64,000 nucleotides of DNA from JADLGL01 sp963732865 (GTDB lineage: Bacteria; Pseudomonadota; Alphaproteobacteria; Rhizobiales; Kaistiaceae): the NCBI GenBank assembly GCA_963732865.1, contig CAVTBC010000001.1, forward strand, positions 700,516-764,515. Reading direction: 5' to 3'. The position numbers were made by a program, and so were the translations under genes. How positions within the stretch are numbered: the first letter of the stretch is position 1; each line of letters begins with the position of its first letter. Below, one piece after another: positions 41,950 to 50,537 of this stretch. The notes beneath the pieces were generated by a model. It worked only from the letters and a program-made list of their open reading frames with translations. It ran no database searches and had not been told where the DNA came from.

Positions 41950-44158
41950 CTTCGAGGTACCGTCCCGCTGCTTTGAGGGCGCCGACATCTGTGCCGAGCG
42001 GGGCAATGATGTCTTCGATCGCTGCCCGAACGCCCTGGGCCATCTCCTTGCCGCCGCACACCAATATCTGCGCACCACGCTGAACCAGGGAGCGCAGCGC
42101 TTCCCCGTCGCCGCGAATGCGATCCTGGACATAGGAGCCGCCGACAACACGCGAGAAAGCCGTGAGCAAACGCGTGAGCCGCGACTCCCGCTGGTAGCGG
42201 GCCAACGTCGAGCCGTAGAGAAAATCGGAATCCGGATCGCGGCCGCCCCAATAGAGGTGAATCGGGCGGCGGCGGTCATTGGCGCCGATGAAACCGATGA
42301 AAGGCGCGATGCCGGTTCCGGCGCCGATCAGAATAATGGGCCTCTTGCCGCGGCGCGGACGGAAGTCCGGGTTCGACTTGACGAAGGCGTCGATCCGATC
42401 GCCCGGCTGCAGGCCGTGCAGGAACTCGGAGCAGGCGCCGCCTGACTGTTTGCGCACGCAGATTTCGAGATAGCCGTCGCCGCTCGACGAAGCGAGGGAG
42501 TAGTAGCGCGGCGCGGTCATGCCCGGTGGAATGATGCCGACGAGGTCACCGGCCTCGAAGCGGGCCAGGCGCGGCGCGTTGCCGAACAGGCGCTTCAGGC
42601 CGCTCGGCCCGCGCGGCAGCGCGAAACGAAGGACCGCGGTCGGCGCCTGGACCTCGGCGCCGTAGTCAGTGCGCTCCTCCAGGGTGATGGCGACTGTCTG
42701 CGGTCGCGCCGCGACATGGGCAAGCTGCAAAGGCACGCCGAGCCGGTCGCCGATCTCGCGGCCCCAACGTTCGAAGGTCTGCGAGGATTGGCGATCAACC
42801 GTCGCGAAGGCGTGGAACGGCCGCCAGCCCGTATCTGTGAGGGCCACCTCGACATCGGTCGCGAATTGGCAGAACTGCGCGAAGCTGCGGTCGCCGAAGC
42901 CAAGGACGGCGAAAGCCGGCGGCTCGCCGCGCCAGCGCTGCAGCCGGTTGAGAAACCGGTTCGCCGAGGCCGGCGGACCGCCGTCGCCATAGGTCGCGGT
43001 GAGGACAAAGACCTGCTGCGCACGCGGATAGTTGCGCGCAAGCCGGTTCATTGGAGCGATGTGAACGCGCCGGCCCGCCTGGATCAGTGCCTGATGCAGT
43101 GCGCCGGCGAAGCCCCAGGTGGAATTGCCCTCGCTGCCGACGAGGATCACCACATCAGCGGCACCCGGACGGACATTGCCTGAGATGCGCGGCGCTTCCC
43201 GGCGACGGCGCCACCAGATGACAATGCCGCTCGCCGCCATCACCGGCACGGAGAGCGCGGCGATGCCGAGAAGGAGGCCGAGCCACCAAGCGCCCTCGCC
43301 TGTGTGCAGGAGGTAGATCGCCTCGTAGAGCGACTGACCGAAACTGTTGGGCGTGAAGTCGAGCAAAGCGCCGGTCGCCTGGTCGACATAGCCGACGCCG
43401 GAAGCAGTGGTTAGCGTGAAGACGTCGGAGGGGTCGCCGGCAAAGGGGAAGACGAGTTCGCGCAGCGACGTCAGCGGTGCTTGCTGCAGCGCGGCGAGCT
43501 CGGTGATCGTCGCCGGCGTCCCGCCATCCACATTGTCGGGGAATGGCAAGAAGTTGTTGGAGCCGTCGGACACGAAGCCGAACGTCACCAGCGACATGTA
43601 GACCCCGGTGAGCGCCGACAGCAGCAGACCGACAATGACGAAGCGCGCGAGGTTGACGTGCAGCCGCTGCGTGCCGCTGCCGCGGGCGCGGCTGACAAGA
43701 TGACGCCAGCCGCCGAGGCGACGCACCACCATCATCATGCCGGAGACCGCAAGGATCGCGAGCGCCAGGGCCGCAATGCCGGTGACAATCCGACCCGCAT
43801 CGCCGAGGAATAGCGAGCGGTGAAGTTCGGTAAAGAAGCCGAAAACGCCCGACGTTTCGTATGGGCCAAGGCTCGCACCTGTGGCCGGGTCGACATAGTC
43901 GGCGGCCGCAGTACCGGTGGCGTCATAGTAATAGACGACGATCGAGCCGGAGGCGGTGCGCACGATCTTGTCGATGTCGCTGTAGTGGTCGGCGACCGAC
44001 GCGGCGACGGCGGCGACATTGAGGCCGGCCGATTGCGTGCCGGCCGCGGTGATCTGCTCACTCGCGGGGTTGAGCGACAGCACTGCACCGGTAATCGCCA
44101 TGAAACAGACGATGACCGATGCCGCGAGCGCGAAGATGGCGTGAACCCGGCGAATCAT
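41939..44158 (-). CDS. PepSY-domain membrane flavoprotein reductase (flavodoxin - FAD - NAD)
   Basis: A 739-residue fusion. The N-terminal 330 residues are a PepSY_TM membrane part with helices near 8-28, 130-150, 170-190 and 300-320. A flavodoxin domain follows (VVILVGSEGNSTWGFAGALH, VLTATYGDGGPPASANRFL), then a sulfite-reductase-type FAD domain (PRYYSLASSSGDGYLEICVR) and an NAD(P) domain (LIGAGTGIAPFIGFI, ILVCGGKEMAQGVR). It carries electrons from NAD(P)H toward the periplasm; homologues are linked to iron or siderophore reduction. It is co-transcribed with DUF2271 upstream and ApbE downstream. Confidence 0.92.
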   Translation of the reverse strand: MIRRVHAIFALAASVIVCFMAITGAVLSLNPASEQITAAGTQSAGLNVAAVAASVADHYSDIDKIVRTASGSIVVYYYDATGTAAADYVDPATGASLGPYETSGVFGFFTELHRSLFLGDAGRIVTGIAALALAILAVSGMMMVVRRLGGWRHLVSRARGSGTQRLHVNLARFVIVGLLLSALTGVYMSLVTFGFVSDGSNNFLPFPDNVDGGTPATITELAALQQAPLTSLRELVFPFAGDPSDVFTLTTASGVGYVDQATGALLDFTPNSFGQSLYEAIYLLHTGEGAWWLGLLLGIAALSVPVMAASGIVIWWRRRREAPRISGNVRPGAADVVILVGSEGNSTWGFAGALHQALIQAGRRVHIAPMNRLARNYPRAQQVFVLTATYGDGGPPASANRFLNRLQRWRGEPPAFAVLGFGDRSFAQFCQFATDVEVALTDTGWRPFHAFATVDRQSSQTFERWGREIGDRLGVPLQLAHVAARPQTVAITLEERTDYGAEVQAPTAVLRFALPRGPSGLKRLFGNAPRLARFEAGDLVGIIPPGMTAPRYYSLASSSGDGYLEICVRKQSGGACSEFLHGLQPGDRIDAFVKSNPDFRPRRGKRPIILIGAGTGIAPFIGFIGANDRRRPIHLYWGGRDPDSDFLYGSTLARYQRESRLTRLLTAFSRVVGGSYVQDRIRGDGEALRSLVQRGAQILVCGGKEMAQGVRAAIEDIIAPLGTDVGALKAAGRYLEDVY

Positions 44159-44179
44159 GGGTGCTGACCTGCCGCCGAA

Positions 44180-44665
44180 CTACATCTGGATGGTGAGCGA
44201 GGAGACGTAGCCGGTACCGGTGAAGGCCTGGCCCGAATTTGCTTGCTGCAGCGGAACGATGATCGCGGCCGAATAGTAGGCGCCATGCTCGGAGGCGCTG
44301 TCGACGTGGATCTCATAGCCGGCATCGATCAGCGCGTCGGCAATCTCGACGGCAACGGAGAAGGTGCGGCCGCTGCCGACGCTGGCGCCGGTGACGCCGT
44401 CGATTTGGCCGGCCGCAGCGACGCCGCGATACCAGGTGCGCAGCTCGCGATAGTAGCGGGTGTTGTGGCCGGCGACGTAGAGCGTCGACTGGTAAGTGCC
44501 GGCGGCGTCGGTTAGGTAGATCGCGACATAGGCCGAATGGCCCTGCCAGCTGCCCATTTGGCCAGAGACGGTGACTGTCTTGGCCAGCGCCATGCGGGGC
44601 AGGACCAGCGCCGTCGTCACCACCAGGGCGGCGACAACCTTCTTGGCGGCGGCGGATTTCTTCAT
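44180..44665 (-). CDS. DUF2271 periplasmic protein
   Basis: A 161-residue exported protein. Residues 1-28 are a signal peptide ending RMALAKT. The body has AYVAIYLTDAAGTYQSTLYV and the NTRYYRELRTWYR block typical of DUF2271, then a conserved DGVTGASVGSG turn. DUF2271 genes often accompany PepSY reductases and ApbE, as here; the role is unknown. The sequence is the first of the three-gene unit and its start faces the response-regulator gene across a 139-bp promoter gap. Confidence 0.88.
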   Translation of the reverse strand: MKKSAAAKKVVAALVVTTALVLPRMALAKTVTVSGQMGSWQGHSAYVAIYLTDAAGTYQSTLYVAGHNTRYYRELRTWYRGVAAAGQIDGVTGASVGSGRTFSVAVEIADALIDAGYEIHVDSASEHGAYYSAAIIVPLQQANSGQAFTGTGYVSSLTIQM

Positions 44666-44694
44666 AGTGGGAGCCTAGTTAGGTGGTGCGGTTG

Positions 44695-44729
44695 CCTGAA
44701 AGAGCCACACCAACCTGACAGGGTCCTGA
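44695..44729. promoter_or_regulatory. CCTGA direct repeats in the divergent promoter gap
   Basis: Three copies of CCTGA begin at 44695, 44714 and 44725. The last two are spaced exactly 11 bp apart, the helical-turn spacing typical of OmpR/PhoB-type response regulator sites. They lie between the DUF2271 gene and the OmpR-type regulator gene, so they are candidate binding sites for that regulator. Confidence 0.4.
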
Positions 44730-44804
44730 AGGAACAAAGATAATTGCTTCAGCTTGGCGTCAGTTCCCGGCGCCATTGTCAGCTCTTGGAGATGGGGACA
44801 GAAT

Positions 44805-45461
44805 TTGCGTGTTTTGCTGATCGAAGACGACCATGTGCTGGGAGCGGCCATTCGTGACCACATTGCTTCCAGCGGCCATGGCGTCGATTGGGTGAAGCGC
44901 GCGGACGAGGCCCGGCTTGCTCTGGGCGCAGCGCCCTACGAATTGATCCTGCTGGACCTCAATCTGCCGGACGGGCGCGGTCTCGACCTGCTGCGCGAAC
45001 TGCGCGCTGCGCAGAACAAGACGCCCGTGATTATCGCCACCGCGCAGGATCAGATCGCCGTCCGCATCGAAGGGCTCAATGCCGGGGCCGACGATTATCT
45101 CGTCAAACCTTTCGACCTCTCGGAGATGAGCGCACGGTTGGCCGCGGTGGCGCGCCGCTATGCCGGCAATCCGGTCCCGGCCATCGTCATCGGCGCTGTG
45201 TCGATCGACTTCACCAGCAAGATTCTGATGGTCGACGGCAAGCTGGCAACGCTCACCGCGCGGGAATGGGCCGTGCTCGGGCGCCTGCTGCAGCGGCGCG
45301 GCGCGATCGTCAACAAGAGCGAGATCGAGGATTCGCTCTACGCGTTCGGCGCAGAGATCGAGAGCAACGCGGTCGAGGTCTATATCAGCCGGCTGCGCAA
45401 GAAACTCGGCCGAGACTTCATCAAGACGTCGCGCGGCCTTGGCTACACAGTGGCCGCCTGA
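44805..45461 (+). CDS. OmpR-family response regulator
   Basis: A 218-residue two-component regulator. The receiver domain has the acidic pair EDD (7-9), phospho-acceptor D51 in ILLDLNLPDG and VKPFD. The C-terminal winged helix has LTAREWAVLGRLLQRRGAIV and SNAVEVYISRLRKKLG. The TTG at 44805 fits the family length and follows a GGGGA site; an upstream TTG at 44754 would add an unusual extension. It is followed 2 bp later by its kinase and probably controls the divergent flavin-reductase genes. Confidence 0.93.
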   Translation: MRVLLIEDDHVLGAAIRDHIASSGHGVDWVKRADEARLALGAAPYELILLDLNLPDGRGLDLLRELRAAQNKTPVIIATAQDQIAVRIEGLNAGADDYLVKPFDLSEMSARLAAVARRYAGNPVPAIVIGAVSIDFTSKILMVDGKLATLTAREWAVLGRLLQRRGAIVNKSEIEDSLYAFGAEIESNAVEVYISRLRKKLGRDFIKTSRGLGYTVAA

Positions 45462-45463
45462 CC

Positions 45464-46834
45464 ATGAAGCGAAGTTCGATCGCCTGGCGGCTCGCCATCG
45501 GCCTGACTTTGGCGATGGTATTGATCTGGCTCGGAGCCGTCGCGATCGCCGGTTCGGTGATGCAGAACGAGCTGAACGCCTCGTTCGACGAGTCGCTGCA
45601 GCAAAGCGCCTTCCGGCTCCTACCGCTGGCGACCCACGACCTGACGGAACGCGATCGCGGCGAGATCGGCGATCATGATGAACCGCCCCCGGTCGGTGTG
45701 CTGCGGCCGGACGATGAGTACTTCACCTATTATGTGCGCGACCGCGACGGCAATATCGTCGTGCGCGCCGAGGACGCTCCAGCCGATCTCCCACTCACCG
45801 ACGTTCCGGACGGCTTTTCATATTTCGAAGGCCAGCGGGTTTTCGCCACGACGGACGCGCGAACCGGCTATGGCATCGTCGTCATCGAACGCTCGGACCA
45901 CCGGCCTGAGGCACTGGCAAAAAGTCTGGCGGCGCTGATCTGGCCGCTGGCGGCGCTGGTGCCGCTTATCGGACTCGGCATCTGGTACGGAATCCGTTTG
46001 GCGATGCGGCCTGTGCTGCGGCTCAGCCGCGATATCGCGTCACGCGACCGCCGCAACCTCGCGCCATTGGACGCAGCCGGCCAGCCCGTCGAACTCGCGC
46101 CGATCGCCGAGGCGGTGGCAAGCCTGATCGACCGCCTGCGTGCGGCGCTGGATGCGGAGCGCGCCTTTGCCGCAAGCAGCGCCCACGAGTTGCGCACGCC
46201 GATCGCTGGCGCGCTGGCGCAAACGCAGCAGCTTGCGATCGAGCTCGGCGATCGACCCGGGATCGCGCGCGTGCGGGAGATCGAGACGGCGCTCAAGCAT
46301 CTGTCGCAGCTGTCGGAGCGACTGCTGCAATTGTCACGGCTCGACGCAGGCTTTGCGCAGTCCGACGTGGTCGCGGATTTGCTGCCGGCGCTGCGCCTAG
46401 TCGTGCATGACTTTCAAGCCAATGGTGCGGGGTCGCGCGTCAATTTGCAGGAGCATGACGCGACCGTACTCAAGGCGCCGGTCAATCTCGACGCCTTTGC
46501 CGTGGCGGTGCGAAATCTGATCCAGAACGCACTGGTGCATGGCGCTGCCGATGGTCCGGTCGACGTGCATGCCGGACCGGGAGCGATGGTCCGCGTAGTC
46601 AATCAGGGCGCGGTTGTTCCGCCTGAAGTTTTGGCTCATCTCGACGAGCCCTTCATCCGCGGCGCGACGTCGGCCCAAGGGAGCGGCCTCGGGCTCTCGA
46701 TCGTTCGCGCCATTGTCGATCAGACCGGCGGCACACTCACCTTCCGCTCGCCGGCGACGGACTCCGATGAAGGCTTCGAAGCGGTCATGGACTGGGGACG
46801 GGCTAGGCTGTCGCCGGCCGCCGCGCGGTGGTGA
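45464..46834 (+). CDS. Sensor histidine kinase
   Basis: A 456-residue membrane kinase. One helix lies at about 10-30 and another near 148-170, enclosing a periplasmic sensor of about 115 residues rich in Asp/Glu (ERDRGEIGDHDEPPP). The H box is ASSAHELRTPIAG, the N box NLIQNALVHG and the G box GSGLGLSIVRAI. Domain order resembles QseC/PmrB-type sensors. The acidic periplasmic loop suggests metal or cation sensing, but this is inference. Its last 32 bp overlap the convergent transporter gene. Confidence 0.92.
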   Translation: MKRSSIAWRLAIGLTLAMVLIWLGAVAIAGSVMQNELNASFDESLQQSAFRLLPLATHDLTERDRGEIGDHDEPPPVGVLRPDDEYFTYYVRDRDGNIVVRAEDAPADLPLTDVPDGFSYFEGQRVFATTDARTGYGIVVIERSDHRPEALAKSLAALIWPLAALVPLIGLGIWYGIRLAMRPVLRLSRDIASRDRRNLAPLDAAGQPVELAPIAEAVASLIDRLRAALDAERAFAASSAHELRTPIAGALAQTQQLAIELGDRPGIARVREIETALKHLSQLSERLLQLSRLDAGFAQSDVVADLLPALRLVVHDFQANGAGSRVNLQEHDATVLKAPVNLDAFAVAVRNLIQNALVHGAADGPVDVHAGPGAMVRVVNQGAVVPPEVLAHLDEPFIRGATSAQGSGLGLSIVRAIVDQTGGTLTFRSPATDSDEGFEAVMDWGRARLSPAAARW

Positions 46835-47729
46835 TGATGACGACGCCCAGCAAAGTCACAGCGATGGCAATGCCGCGCAGTGGGGTCACCGGCTCGGCGA
46901 GCAGGATGGCGCCGAGGATCACGGCGACGACCGGATTGACATAGGCGAAGCTCATGGCGACCGACACGCGCACCTGCGTCAGAAGATAGTTGTACATGCC
47001 GAAAGCAACAGCCGAGCAGAACACCGCCTGATAGGCGATCGTCAGCCAATGCGTGACATCGACATCTGTCGGCCAGATTTCACCGGTGCCGAGCGACAAG
47101 GCGAGGAAGACAATACCGACCGTCAGCATCTGGACGGCGCTTGAGGGGAGCGGCCGCGGCATTTTCAGCCGCTGCGCCAGCATCGAACCGACGGCCAGGC
47201 TGCCGGCGCCGGCGACGGCGAAGAACGCCCCCTGCGGGGTTGCCTGGATTGAGCCGTCGGAGGCAAGCAGCGCCAATCCGCCGATACCGAAGGCAATGCC
47301 GATCCATTCCATCAGCGCCGGCGGGCGGCCGAGGAAGGCGGCAATAACTGCCGCCCATAGCGGCGCGGTCGCAATCATTGCCGCGACAAGCCCGGCGTCG
47401 AGGCTCTGCTGCGCGAAGCTGATGCCGGCGAATGTGCCGCCGATGAGAAGCAGCCCGACCAGAGCTGCATTCGCCGCTGTGCGCAGGGTCAAGGTTGAGC
47501 GGGCGAACGCGACGGTGAGCGCGGTCAGCAATATCCCGGCGCCGAGGAAGCGCATCGCCAGCATGGCGAATGGCGGATAGGCGTCGAGGCTGAAGGCGAC
47601 GGCGATGTAGTTGGTGCCGCCGAAGAAATATACCGAGGCGAGCGCCAGGCCGACAAGCAGCCGGCGCGGATCGGCAAAAAGCCTCCCTACCGACGACGCC
47701 GGCCTGACCTGCGTGACATCGGTCGACAT
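46803..47729 (-). CDS. EamA-type drug/metabolite transporter
   Basis: A 308-residue, ten-helix protein with two EamA repeats. VYFFGGTNYIAVAFSLDAYPP and FLGAGILLTALTVAFARS are in the first half; ALMEWIGIAFGIGGLALLAS and FAYVNPVVAVILGAILLAEP (the typical end motif) are in the second. It probably exports amino acids or metabolites. It is 4 bp after the ABC ATPase gene on the same strand, so likely part of the same operon. Confidence 0.9.
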   Translation of the reverse strand: MSTDVTQVRPASSVGRLFADPRRLLVGLALASVYFFGGTNYIAVAFSLDAYPPFAMLAMRFLGAGILLTALTVAFARSTLTLRTAANAALVGLLLIGGTFAGISFAQQSLDAGLVAAMIATAPLWAAVIAAFLGRPPALMEWIGIAFGIGGLALLASDGSIQATPQGAFFAVAGAGSLAVGSMLAQRLKMPRPLPSSAVQMLTVGIVFLALSLGTGEIWPTDVDVTHWLTIAYQAVFCSAVAFGMYNYLLTQVRVSVAMSFAYVNPVVAVILGAILLAEPVTPLRGIAIAVTLLGVVIITTARRPATA

Positions 47730-47733
47730 TGCT

Positions 47734-48507
47734 TCAGGCGGCGACGCGCGTGTTGTCGGCGTAGACCGCGTCAATGTCGGCGGTGGTCAATCGCGCCTTG
47801 TCCTCGCCTTTGACATCGAGGATGACCTTGCCGCCCTTCAAGGCGATCAGCCGGTCGCCATAGGTGAGCGCGCTGCGGATGTCGTGCGTCACCATGATCG
47901 CCGACAGGCCGAGCGTGCGGATCGTCCGGTCGCTGAGATCGAGCACGGTCGCCTGCGTGCGTGGATCGAGATTGGCGACATGCTCATCGAGGAGCAGAAG
48001 CTTGGGCGTCGCCAGCGTCGCCATCAGCACCGTGATCGACTGGCGCTGGCCGCTGGAGAGCAGATGGACGGGTGTGTGCAGACGCTTCTCGAGGCCGAGA
48101 TTGAGTTCGGCAAGCCGCCCCTTCAGCATCTCGCGATCGGCCGAAGTGAGCGGCCGGCGCAATCCGCGGCGGCGGCTCTTGGTGAGTGCGATGGCGAGGT
48201 TTTCTTCGACAGTGAGAAGATCACAGGTGCCGACGCGGGGATCGGGAAACACCCGCGCCAACCAGCGCGCCCGCTGGAAGTCTGGCATGGTGGTGACATC
48301 CTCGCCATCGACTTCGATGCCGCCGGTGGCCAGCGGCACCGTTCCGGCGAGCACACCGAGCAGCGTGCTCTTGCCGGCGCCATTGGTGCCGACAAGAGTG
48401 ATAAATTCGCCCGTCGGGATAGCAAGATCGAGGCGGTCGAGGGCGATGACCCGGCGCTGCTCGCCGACGGTGGTGAAGCTGACGCTGACATTGGCGAGCC
48501 GGATCAT
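47734..48507 (-). CDS. ABC transporter ATP-binding protein (TrpXYZ-like system)
   Basis: A 257-residue ATPase. Walker A is GTNGAGKST (40-48), the signature is a variant LLSSGQRQSITVLMA and Walker B is LLLLDEHVANLDP, with His in place of the usual Pro. That DEHVANLDP form is typical of ATPases that work with ABC_sub_bind binding proteins. The start ATG 48507 overlaps the permease stop (ATGA). The long frame upstream is a shadow. Confidence 0.92.
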   Translation of the reverse strand: MIRLANVSVSFTTVGEQRRVIALDRLDLAIPTGEFITLVGTNGAGKSTLLGVLAGTVPLATGGIEVDGEDVTTMPDFQRARWLARVFPDPRVGTCDLLTVEENLAIALTKSRRRGLRRPLTSADREMLKGRLAELNLGLEKRLHTPVHLLSSGQRQSITVLMATLATPKLLLLDEHVANLDPRTQATVLDLSDRTIRTLGLSAIMVTHDIRSALTYGDRLIALKGGKVILDVKGEDKARLTTADIDAVYADNTRVAA

Positions 48508-49439
48508 TCGGCGGGATCCTGATGTGGGGGCGCCACGATGGTGCGACGCCGGATTGAAAGTCTTTCGGTCACGAAATGGGCCGCGCCCTGGATACCGGTG
48601 GTGACGCCAGCGCGGGCGAGGATCACCGCCAGCGTCAGGATGCCGGCAGTGGTGAGGCGCAGGAATGTCGGCGGCATGCCGGAACGCAGGGCGACGGTGA
48701 GAATGGCGGTGTACAGAATGCCACCGAGGACGACCGATGCGAGGGCGCTGCCGACACGGCCGGTATTGGGGAAGAACAGCTCGCCGAGGAACAGGGCCGC
48801 GACACAGATGATCACCGAACCGATGCCCATGGTGATGTCGGCATAGCCCTGGATCTCGACCTGCAACGCACCGCCGAGACCGACGAGTGCGCCCGAGATC
48901 AACGCGCCGACGAGAAGCGTGATGCGCGTGTCGATGCGATTGGCGCGCGCCATGACCGGGTTGTTGCCGGCGGCGCGCGTGGCAAGTCCGAAGGACGTGC
49001 GCAGGAAGGTGAAGAGAAGAACGACAACGATGGCGACGATAGCGGTAAGGACGGCGATCTTTGGCAGGTCGCCCCGCCAAGGCATGATGTCGAAGATAGA
49101 CGGTCTGCGGATGAGCCCGACCGAGGCGCCGCCGAGAATTTGCAGATTGATTGTGTACATCCCGGTGAAGACGATGAGGCTCGCCAGGAGATATTGCGTC
49201 TTGCCGATGCGGTGGATGGCGAACACCACAAGGCCGATGACACTGCCAAGGGCCATCGCGGCGAGGAGGCCGAGCCAGGGCGAGAGGCCGCCGATGACGG
49301 CGAGGGCGACGATTGCCGCCCCCGCCGTGAATGTCGCATCGATCGACAGGTCGAGCTCGCCGAGCACGCGGTACATCAGGAGCAGCCCGAAGGCCATGAT
49401 GATGATGGGCGGAGAAGCGAGCGCGATGTCGGCGGTCAT
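48504..49439 (-). CDS. ABC transporter permease (TrpXYZ-like system)
   Basis: A 311-residue permease with about eight helices. LGELDLSIDATFTAGAAIVA near residue 28 and TRAAGNNPVMARANRIDTR are characteristic of the permease partner of ABC_sub_bind proteins (related to the branched-chain amino-acid and ribose type). Its start overlaps the binding-protein stop by four bases and its stop overlaps the ATPase start, so the three form one coupled importer. Confidence 0.92.
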   Translation of the reverse strand: MTADIALASPPIIIMAFGLLLMYRVLGELDLSIDATFTAGAAIVALAVIGGLSPWLGLLAAMALGSVIGLVVFAIHRIGKTQYLLASLIVFTGMYTINLQILGGASVGLIRRPSIFDIMPWRGDLPKIAVLTAIVAIVVVLLFTFLRTSFGLATRAAGNNPVMARANRIDTRITLLVGALISGALVGLGGALQVEIQGYADITMGIGSVIICVAALFLGELFFPNTGRVGSALASVVLGGILYTAILTVALRSGMPPTFLRLTTAGILTLAVILARAGVTTGIQGAAHFVTERLSIRRRTIVAPPHQDPAE

Positions 49440-50422
49440 TCGGTCGGCGCTCCCAGCATGTCGGCGGGAATGACTACGCCGATTTCCGTGGCCGTCTCTT
49501 CATTGGCCTGATTGGTCACGCCCGCCGGGCCGACGATCGGGATCGTGCCTACCGGCGTGCCTTGCAAAATCTGCGCAGCCTGCCGGCCGGCAATCGCGCC
49601 CAGCTCGCCATAGTCGACGCCGAAGGTCATGAGGACGCCCGGCGTGGACGCATCACCGGAGGTGACGAAGAGCGGGATCTTGTCTTCGAGAGCAACGCCG
49701 CCGATGGCATCCAAACCTTGGATCACCGCCGCATCCGGACCGAGGATGATAGCGTCTACACGACCTGACATCGATTGCGCGGCAAGGAAGACTTCGCCGG
49801 CAGAGGCAATCGACAGGTCGACGAAGTGGAGCCCTGCGGCCTCGACCGCTGCGGCAAGAGCGTCATGGAAGACCTTGCCATTCTGATTCGACGGGTCCCA
49901 GATCGTGCCGATGTTCTGAGCATCCGGCAGCACGTGCAGAACGCTTGCCAAGGTCTGGTCGGGCGGCGTCCAGTCCGTCGTACCGGTTGCCTGCTGACCC
50001 GGTTCTTCCAAGCTGTTGGCGATGCCGGCGCCGACTGGATCGCCCATGGCGATAAATACGACCGGAACGTCTGAACCCGCTTCGACCGCGGCGTCGACCG
50101 TCGCGAGCACGGCCGGGGTTCCGATGACGGCAATCAGGTCGAAATCATCGCGAACGATCTGGCGGGCGATGGTGGGATAGAGATTGGCCTGCCCCTGCGC
50201 GTCGAAGACCTCGAAGGTCACATCCGGGTAGGCCGCCTGCAGGGCGGTTTCGAAGCCAGCAAGGGCCTCGTCGACGAGATCGATGGTGACCAACTTATAT
50301 ACGGCCACGGTGGCGGCATTGGCGCTGGCTGCGGAGAGCGCCGATCCGCCGATGGTGAGAGACGCCAGCGCTACCATCGACAGTAGCTTGCGGCGCGTGA
50401 GCGTCGGTAGTTTGAACTTCAT
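49436..50422 (-). CDS. ABC transporter substrate-binding protein (ABC_sub_bind/TrpX-like)
   Basis: A 328-residue periplasmic protein of the PF04392 type. The signal region MKFKLPTLTRRKLLSMVALA has a twin-arginine-like RRKLLS and ends SANAA. The mature part has VIGTPAVLATVDAAVEAGSDVPVVFIAMGDPV and GTIWDPSNQNGKVFHDAL. A TAGGAGC ribosome site precedes ATG 50422. Relatives bind tryptophan/tyrosine or other aromatic compounds. With two hydroxy-acid dehydrogenases upstream, an aromatic hydroxy or amino acid is a reasonable but unproven ligand. Confidence 0.9.
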   Translation of the reverse strand: MKFKLPTLTRRKLLSMVALASLTIGGSALSAASANAATVAVYKLVTIDLVDEALAGFETALQAAYPDVTFEVFDAQGQANLYPTIARQIVRDDFDLIAVIGTPAVLATVDAAVEAGSDVPVVFIAMGDPVGAGIANSLEEPGQQATGTTDWTPPDQTLASVLHVLPDAQNIGTIWDPSNQNGKVFHDALAAAVEAAGLHFVDLSIASAGEVFLAAQSMSGRVDAIILGPDAAVIQGLDAIGGVALEDKIPLFVTSGDASTPGVLMTFGVDYGELGAIAGRQAAQILQGTPVGTIPIVGPAGVTNQANEETATEIGVVIPADMLGAPTE

Positions 50423-50537
50423 GACGGTGCTCCTAACAAAGTTTACCCAGCACCCTCCCCCTTGAAGGTCGTCGGCGTTTCCCGCCTTGTTCAAGTTTCA
50501 GTCGCCGTCGCGGCACACGTCCGCGACAGGCAAGATT

